Source of the DNA: Dama dama | Taxonomy: Eukaryota > Chordata > Mammalia > Artiodactyla > Cervidae | Direction of reading: 5' to 3' | Length of the DNA stretch: 64,000 bases | NCBI RefSeq assembly: GCF_033118175.1 | Contig: NC_083692.1 | Span: 15,200,001-15,264,000, forward strand | Shown here: one piece after another, positions 48,101-57,100 of the stretch | Layout of the letters: each line of letters starts with the position of its first letter | How positions within the stretch are numbered: position 1 is the first letter of the stretch | The notes under the pieces: model-generated | Seen by the model: only the letters and a program-made list of their open reading frames with translations | What the model was told of the DNA's origin: nothing | Database searches by the model: none | Translations under genes and position numbers: made by a program

Positions 48101-51100
48101 TCCCAGTCACGCAATTCTGTTTTATAAAGAGCATGTTTTATTTTGCTTTGGTTGCTTGTCTTCACCCGATCAGGGATCAAACCCATGCCCCTGCAGTGGA
48201 AGCCCAGAGTCCTAACCACTGGAAGCCAGGAAATTCCCAGTCACGTGATGCTCAAATCTTCAGTTTTCACCTCTATAATATAGGGATATATAGTTTATAG
48301 GGATATATTATATCCCTATAATATAGGGATAATACTGGCCTCTGTCTCATAAGGTTCTTGTGAGGATTCCCCATTGGTGGTTTAGTCACTAAGTCGTGTC
48401 TGACTCTTCATGACCCCATGGACTATACCTCTCAGGCTCCTCTGTCCATGGGATCCTCCAGGCAAGAATACTGGAGTGGGTTGCCATTCCTTCCTCCAGG
48501 GAATCTTTCCGACCCAGGGATCGAACTGGTGTCTGCATTGGAAGACAGGTTCTTTGCCACTAGCGCCACCTAGGAAGCCACATGTGGTGCCAAAACTTGA
48601 GATAAAACAGTTGCCACCCTTTCCCCAAAGTTGGGGGCTTCTCTAGTGGCTCAATTGGTAAAGAATCTGCCTGCAATGCAGAAGACCCAGGTTCAATCCC
48701 TGGATCGGGACGATCCCCTGGAGGAGGAAATGGCAATCCACTCCAGTACTCTGGCCTGGAGAATTCCATGAACAGAGGAGCCGGGCAGGCTACAGTCCAT
48801 GAGATCACAAAGAGTCAGACAGGACTGCGATGTTCACTTTCCCCAAAGTTGATGTTGAGTCCGAAGTCTTCTGTATTGTGATCTATCTGACTTCTTTTAT
48901 TCCCTCTCAGATGAATTCAAGAAGCTGGGAATCCAGTGCTTTTACCAGAACACTTCTCTGGTTGGATGGGCCAATGTGGTATTCCTCTGCTGCCTGCCAT
49001 CCCAGCTGCCTAATATCTGCGTAGAAATTCAAGCCCGGCTTGGGAAAGACTGCATTGTGTACAGCTTTGTCTCTGCCATCCCAGTATCCAGGTATCTTGT
49101 TAGGGTGAGCGCAGGACTGGCAGGACCTCTCTGTCACCTCATGTCCACCCCCGCCCCGACCTCTCAGAGTTGACCATTCCCAGCCATAAGGTGGAAGCAT
49201 ATTCATCGGCAGAAAGGCCCAAGCCAGCCTTTGAAATTGTGTCCTCCTGGTTTTTCCGCCAATAGCACTTGTGGATGGGACATTTTCTTTGATGTGCAAA
49301 TGTTTAGAGCGGAAACAGCATTGCTTCCACCTACTTGGGGCTTCCCTTGTGGCTCAGCTGGTAAAGAATCTGCTTGCAATGCAGGAGACCTGGGTTCGAT
49401 CCCTGGGTTGGGAAGATTCCCTGGAGAAGGGAAAGGCTACCCACTCCAGGATTCTGGCCTGGAGAATTCCATGGACTGTATAGTCCATGGGGTCGCAAAG
49501 AGTCGGACACGACTGAGCGACTTTCACTTTCAACTGCTTGAAGTTGACTCGTGTCCCCTTGTATACGGGTCAGCAGCATGAAAGTTGATGGAGAGCATGT
49601 GTCAGATATCCTTTTGGTACGTCTAGTGCTGGGTCCAGTGCCTGGCTCGTGGTAACTTTCAATAAGTGTATCTGAGAAGGATGGGTGAACCATCCGGCTA
49701 AGAGGTTGTGCCCTCAGGGCTGAGCCACACCTGCATTTGCCTCTGGGCTGCACAGTGCAGCGGACTGTGTGGTTGGGGCTGGATGTGCCCTCCGTGGATC
49801 ACGTGCCAGTTCATTCCAGTCCTGGCTCTGCACTCCCTGCCTTGATGGCTTTGCTTGCAGGTTGAAACTCCTACTGAATCACACTAACATCTTGCGGCCC
49901 CAGTATCAGTGTGCTGAAGATCTTGCCCACATCTGGGGGGCCAATAAGGAGATCACCGCTGCTCTCCAAGACCCCGCGATTCTTCAGGCCACCTGCCCCT
50001 ACAGCCCTGCTGGTAAGGGCTCACGAAATTTTTGGCACTTTTGAAAATTACCTTCCCCTTGACCTGTTGCTGTCTTATTAAATCCCGGTGTGATTGTGCT
50101 CAGGGTGTGTGGGGGGGACTAGATGGCATTCTCAGCTACTTAGGTTTTATATGGGAACAACTTTGGTGGCAAAAAGCAGACTTTTTAGGGACTTCCCTGC
50201 CAGTCCAGTGGTTAAGACTTTGCCTTCCAAAGCAGGGGGTTCGGGTTCGATCCCTGGTTGGGGAGCTAAAATCCCATATGCCTCGTGGCCAAAAAAACCA
50301 AAGCATAAAAAACAGAAGCAGGGCTTCCCTGAAGGCTCAGTGGTGGAGAATCCACCTGCCAATGCAGGAGACGCAGGCTCAGTCCCTGATCTGGGAACAT
50401 CCCACGTGCCGCAAAGCAGCTGAGCCCTGTGCCACTTGCGAGCCAGTGCTCTAGACCCCAGAGCCAAAACCACTGAAGCCCGAGTGCCCCGGAGCTCATG
50501 CTCTGCAGCCAGAGAGGCCGCTGCAACGAGAGGCCCGTACACCACAGCTAGAGAGCAGTCCCCACCCGCAGCAACTAGAGAAAAGCCCGCACAACAGCGA
50601 AGACCCGGCATGGCCAAAAATAAAATAAATTACAAATATATATGAAAACTGAAAGCCGCTCGGTTGTGTCCAACTCTTTGTGACCCCATGGACTATACAG
50701 TCCGTGAAATTCTCCAGGCCAGAATCCTGGGGTGGGTAGCCCTTCCCTTCTCCAGGGGTTCTTCCCAACTCAGGGATCAAACCTGGATCTCCTGCATTGC
50801 AGGTGGATTCTTTACCAGCTTAGCCACAGGTATATATATATACAGAAGCAATATTGTAACAAATTCAGTAAAGTCTTTAAAAAATGATCCACATTTTTAA
50901 AAAGTCTTAAAAAAAAGAATTTTTTAAAAAAGCAGCCTTTGTAAGGAAAAGCTGAGAAGTATGATTAATCAGACCCTCTAAGGATGAGTTGGAAACAGCC
51001 AGAGAAGAGAACCTGTTTAAACAAAAGGATGCAGCCTCTGGGACCAAATGGCTTTTCCTGACTGTAATCTTGCAGTGTGCCTTATTGCAAAGAACCATGC

Positions 51101-54100
51101 CACAGATTTCCCAAGATGCATTTGCCATTAGCAATGTCTACACTAAACTATCTGCAGGTAGGGTCCACCCATGGCGGGTTACAAAGGGCACACCCAGGCT
51201 CTCCGTCTGGCAAGGAAGAGTGTTTGCTTATGTCCAAGTCCATAGAACCACACTGTCTTGGATAGAAGGCAGCTGTCCTCTGTCTGGGGTTTGCCCGCGG
51301 TTCCCTATAGTCCTTTTTTGGTGGGCTCACTGGTGTTTCCTTGCTCACTGATGTTTAGGGGGAATAAGCCTCAACATCAAGTGGCTGGAGGGGATATTCT
51401 ATGCACTCTTAAACTTCTGCGCAGCAAAGGACATGCCCCACTCACAAGTGCTGCAGCATCTGAGCGAGCTGTTCTCCTCCCAGCACCTTGAGGCCTGTAA
51501 GGAGGACGAAGCAGCGCCCTTAAAATTTCAAGCCCAAGATTTTGTCAGTAAGATCTATGCCAAGAACCTGTCTCAGAAACGGTAAAGTATCAGACGGTGG
51601 CCATTCGAACTTCTCCCACACTGTTGTCTTAGCAGATGCTTTTAATATTTTTCCTTTAATGTTCTTTTTAAAAATTCATAAAAATAATACATTCTTAGGA
51701 AAAAAAATCCAACTAGTGGAGAAATGAGAGCCCTCTTTTGCCCCCCCAGTCCCTTTTATAGACTTCACCTCTAATCGCTTTTATATTTTTGTCTTTTCAC
51801 CTATGTATTTACAAACATATATGTATACTAGCATTATAGTATAATGTGTATGCATATCTTTATCTATATATACATTTTAGAAACATGGATACTATACTTA
51901 CTATGTCATAGGTATCGTTTTGTGTTAGTACAATAATATGTACTTCATTTATGAGGATAGTGTAAACATCTGTTGGATACATTTCTTTTTTTTTAAATTT
52001 ATTTGTTTTTAATTAGAGGATAACTGCTTTACAATATCATGTTGGTTTCTGCCATATATCAGCATGACTCAGTCCTAGGTATACATATGTCCTGGTGGAT
52101 ATGTTTCTTTAACTGCATTTATTTATTCTATTTCCTCTTAATGGCATTGTACCCTGGCCCCACATTTTGCATAAAGGAACTGCTTTGAACATTTTTATCC
52201 TTAAACTTTGCACACTTGTACCAGTAGAATTTCTGGGTCAGAGGTTATATATATTTTATGTTTGATAGATATTCCTAAATTACCTATCAAAAACATGATG
52301 CTTACTTATATTTCCAGCAATAGTGTATGAGAGTGCCATTTCACTATAGTTTCATAACTGTTAGATCATTCTTTTTAATCTTTAATAATCTAATGGGGAC
52401 AAATGGTTGCCCTTGTTACCAGAGACTTCCATGTCACTAAATTCACTGGATACTTTTTTTTTATTTAAAAGAATAGATTTTATTTTTTTTAGAGCAAGTT
52501 GAAGTTTACAGAAAAATTGAGCAGACGGTTCAGAAAGTTCCCATAGAGCACCTGCCTCCTGACCTGCAGTTTCCCCTACCACCCCCTCGCGTTCATGTGG
52601 CGAGTTATTATTCCTAAAGTCCAGAGTTTATGGGATTCACAATTTTCTTGTTAGTTATGGTAAAATACACATAACATAGAATTTACCATTTTTTTTAAAA
52701 GTGTTTATTTATTTTGGCCACACCTCACTCACAGCCTTTGGGATCTTAGTTGTCCAACCAGGGACTGAACCTGAGCCACCTATATTAGGAGCATGGTCAC
52801 GGGACACTTCTAAATCCTTTTCTTCCTTGGCTATTGAACATACCATCCTTCCTGAAACAATCACGTCTCTTAGTTTTCCTGATACACTCACATGCTCTTC
52901 ATTTTCCTCCTGTCCCTTTATCCTGCTTTTGCTAGGTCCTCTTCTGCCCCATCCTTAAATCCGGGAGTTTCAGGGCTCTGTCAGAAGCCTTCTTTTCTCA
53001 GCCTACACTTTGTTCTTGGGTGATCTTTTCCACTGTGCGGACTTAGGTTGCCATCTTTACTCTGCCAGCAGAGGACTCCTATATGCCTTGCCTAGATGTC
53101 AGTTCCGCATCCAGGTAAGTTAACACTCACTATCTCCACTGAAACTTAACATGTCTAAAAGCATCCCTGCTCGCATGCCTGCTCTTCGAGTGTTTCTAAT
53201 TACACGTTCCTTGGAAGAGTTGTTCAACCCGAAACCTGGAAGAAATCCTTGATCCTCTCCCTTGCCTGCTCCCCTTCTCTTTGGGCTCTGCTGGGTCTTC
53301 GCTGCGGCATGTAAGCTTCTCGAGTTGCATTGCATGGGCTCAGCTGTCCTGCAGCATAGGGATCTTAGTTCCCTGACCGGGGATCGAACCGCGTCCCCTG
53401 CATTGGAAGGTGGATTCTTACCCACTGGACCACCAGGGAAGTCTCTGGTGGTTTTGTACAATACCAGTTTTATATTCTAATCAATCACTAGTGACCTGTG
53501 ACACACTTTCAGCTTGGGAATCTTCCTCCCGCCTTTTCCTAGGACCCCCTTTGCCTTTCTCTTATGTTGGATCTCTTTTTCCTGGACCCCTCCTCCTCTG
53601 GCTTCATCTACTTCTTCATTATGATGGAATATGTTCTCCTGCACTAGCTTCTTTCATAAAGGCTGTGTAGTAATTTTTAAGGACTATGTCTGACAATGTC
53701 TTTATTCTACACTAATATTTTATTGAAAACACAGCCAAGGTGTAGAATCTAGGTTAGAAATAATTTCCCTCAAAATTTTGAAGGTAGTGTGCTCTGTCGT
53801 CTTTCAGCTTTTAGAGTTGCTGTTGAGAGGTAGAGTGCCATTCTAAGTCTTCAGTTAATTTTTGGTATGAAACCTGCTTGTTTTCTCTCTGGAAGCTTAT
53901 AGTATCTTTTGCTTTCAGCATCCTGAAAGTTTATTATGTGTCATGATGTAGGTCTATTTTAATTTACTGGATTGGACACTTGATGGGCCTCTCTCTTTTT
54001 TTTTTCCCTTAACTTAAAAAAAAAAGAAAAAAAAAGAATTGTACATTATAACATATACACAAAACTATGTAGTCCATAAATTCATGAATATACAGTTTAA

Positions 54101-57100
54101 TGAGTTATTGTAAAGCAAATATACACATAATTGCCACCCATGAAAGAAACAGACTATTCAATGGTCATTTTCAATCTGCATGCTAAGTTCTCTGATTTTC
54201 TCCAGATATGTCTTTGATAATTTCCTCCCATTCCCTGTTTCCTCTTTTCTTCCTTCTGAATATTTTATTAACCCAGTGTTGGATCTGCTGGGCTGATCTT
54301 TGATTTTTTTTTAGTTCTCCTATTTTCAGTATTTTTGTCTTTTTCCCCTGCTTTCTGAGAGATTGCCTCAACTATCTTGTTTTTGTTTTTGCTACTATAT
54401 TTAGAACATATTTTCATTTTCAAATATTTCTTTAGTCTCCAAATATTCCTTTTTTTATGTAGCATCCTGTTGTCATTTTCCTATGCAATACCATTTCTTA
54501 TCCTCTGAGAATGTAAATGATAGAGTTTTTTTCTCCTCTGAGAAATCTGTTTCCTTTGGAAGTTTTCTGATCATTTGTTTTGCTCTCCATCATTCATTTT
54601 AGAGTTTTTCTTTCAAGTATATGGAAAACCTTGACTGTCTGCTCATATTTAAGATCCTGGTTACTGAAAAGTTGCTTGGATACTCTGTGTTTGCTACCAT
54701 GGCCTCTACTGTAGAGTGATTTGATCAGCTTTTCCTTCAGTTCAGTTCAGTTGCTCAGTTGCAGCACGCCAGACTTCCCTGTCTATCACCAACTTCCCCC
54801 CCAAAAAAAGTCTGTCACTGTTTCCATTGTTTCCCCATCTATTTGCCATGAAGTGATGGGACTGGATGCCATGATCTTAGTTTTCTGAATGTTGAGTTTT
54901 AAGCAAACTTTTTCACTCTACTCTTTCACTTTCCTCAAGAGGCTCTTTAGTTCTTCTTCACTTTCTGCCATAAGTGTGGTGTCATCTTCATATCTGAGGT
55001 TATTGATATTTCTTCCGGCAATCTTGATTCCAATTTGTGCTTCATCCAGCCCAGTGTTTCTCATGATTTACTCTGCATATAAGTTAAATAAGCAGGGTGA
55101 CAATATACAGCCTTGACATAGTCCTTTCCCTATTTGGAACCAATCTGTTGTTCCATGTCCAGTTCTAACTGTTGCGTCTTGACCTGCATACAGATTTCTC
55201 AGGAGGAAGGTCAGTTGGTGTAGTATTCCCATCTCGAAGAATTTTCCACAGTTTGTTGTGATCCACACAGTCAAAGACTTTGGCGTAGTCACTAAAGTAG
55301 AAGTAGATGTTTTCCTGGAACTCTCTTGCTTTTTTGATGATCCAGTGGATGTTGGCAACTTGATCTCTGGTTCCTCTGCCTGTTCCAACTTGAACATCTG
55401 GAAGTTCACAGTCCATGTACTGTTGAAGCCTGGCTTGGAGAATTTTAAGCATTACTTTGCTAGCGTGTGAGGTGAGTGCAATTGTGTGGTAGTTTGAACA
55501 TTCTTTGGCATTGCCTTTCTTTGGGATTGGAATGAAAACTGACCTTTTCCAGTCCTGTGGCCACTGCTGAGTTTTCCAAATTTGCTTATATTGAGTATAG
55601 CACTTTCACAGCATCATCTTCCAGGATTTGAAATAGCTCAACTGGAATTCCATCACCTCCACTAGCTTTGTTTGTAGTGATGCTTCCTAAGGCACACTTG
55701 ACTTCACACTCCAGGATGTCTGGCTCTAGGTGAGTGATCACACCATCGTGATTATCTGGGTTGTGAAGATCTTTTTTGTATAGTTCTTCTGTGTATCCTT
55801 GCCACCTCTTCTTAATATCTTCTGCTTCTGTTAGGTCCATACCATTTCTGTCCTTTATTGAGCCCATCTTTGCATGAAATGTTCCCTTGGTATCTCTAAT
55901 TTTCTTGAAGAGATCTCTAGTCTTTCCCATTCTATTGTTTTCCTCTATTTCTTTGCACTGATCACTGAGGAAGGCTTTCTTATCTCTCCTTGCTAATCTT
56001 TGGAACTCTGCATTCAAATGGGAATAGCTTTCCTTTTCTCTTTTGCTTTTCACTTCTCTTCTTTTCTCAGCTATTTGTAAGGCCTCTAGGGCTTCCCTGG
56101 TGGCTCAGAGGTTAAAGCACCTGCCTGCAATGCAGGAGACCTGGGTTTGATCCCTGGGTTGGGAAGATTCCCTGGAGAAGGAAATGGCAACCCACTCAAG
56201 TATTCTTGCGTGGAGAATCCCATGGACAGAGGAGCCTGGTGGGCTATAGTCCATGGGGTCGCAAAGAGTCGGACATAACTGAGCGACTTCACTTTCTCAG
56301 ATAACCATTTTGCCTTTTTGCATTTCTTTTTCTTGGGGATGGTCTTGATCCCTGCCTCCTGTACAATGTCACGAATCTCCGTCCATAGTTCTTCAGGCAC
56401 TTTGTCTATCAGATCTAATCCCTTGAATCTATTTGTCACCTCCACTGTATAATCATAAGGGATTTGATTTAGGTCATACCTGAATGGTCTAGTGGTTTTC
56501 CCTACTTTCTTCAATTTCAGTCTGAATTTGGCAATAAGGAGTTCATGATCTGAGCCATAGTCAGCTCCCAGTCTTGTTTTTGCTGACTGTATAGAGCTTC
56601 TCCATCTTTGGCTGCAAAGAATATAATCAATCTGACTTTGGTATTGACCATCTGGTGATGTCCATGTGTAGAGTCTTCTCTTGTGTTGTTGGAAGAGGGT
56701 GTTTGCTACGACCAGTGCGTTCTCTTGGCAAAACTCTATTAGCCTTTGCCCTGCTTCATTCTGTGCTCCAAGGTCAAATTTACCTGTTACTCCAGGTATT
56801 TCTTGACTTCCTACTTTTGCATACTTTTCCTACTTTTTCCCTTATAATGAAAAGGACATCTTTTTTGGGTGTTAGTTCTAGAAGGTCTTGTAGGTCTTCA
56901 TAGAACCATTCAACTTCAGCTTCTTCAGCATTATTGATCGGGACATAAACTTGAATTACTGTGATATTGAATGGTTTGCTTTGGAAACAAACAGAGATCG
57001 TTCTGTCATTTTTGAGATTGCATCCAAGTACTGCATTTCAGACTCTTTTGTTGACTATGATGACTACTCCATTTCTTCAAAGGGATTCTTGCCCACAGTA

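Noticed and set aside
50989..51157. Open frame ending at a consensus donor (CTGCAG|GTAGGG) in NOXRED1 intron 4
   Set aside because: With the best acceptor (51075) and the phase of the preceding exon it hits a stop (CAT TAG), and the exons at 50012 and 51359 join perfectly without it. No family resemblance is seen.
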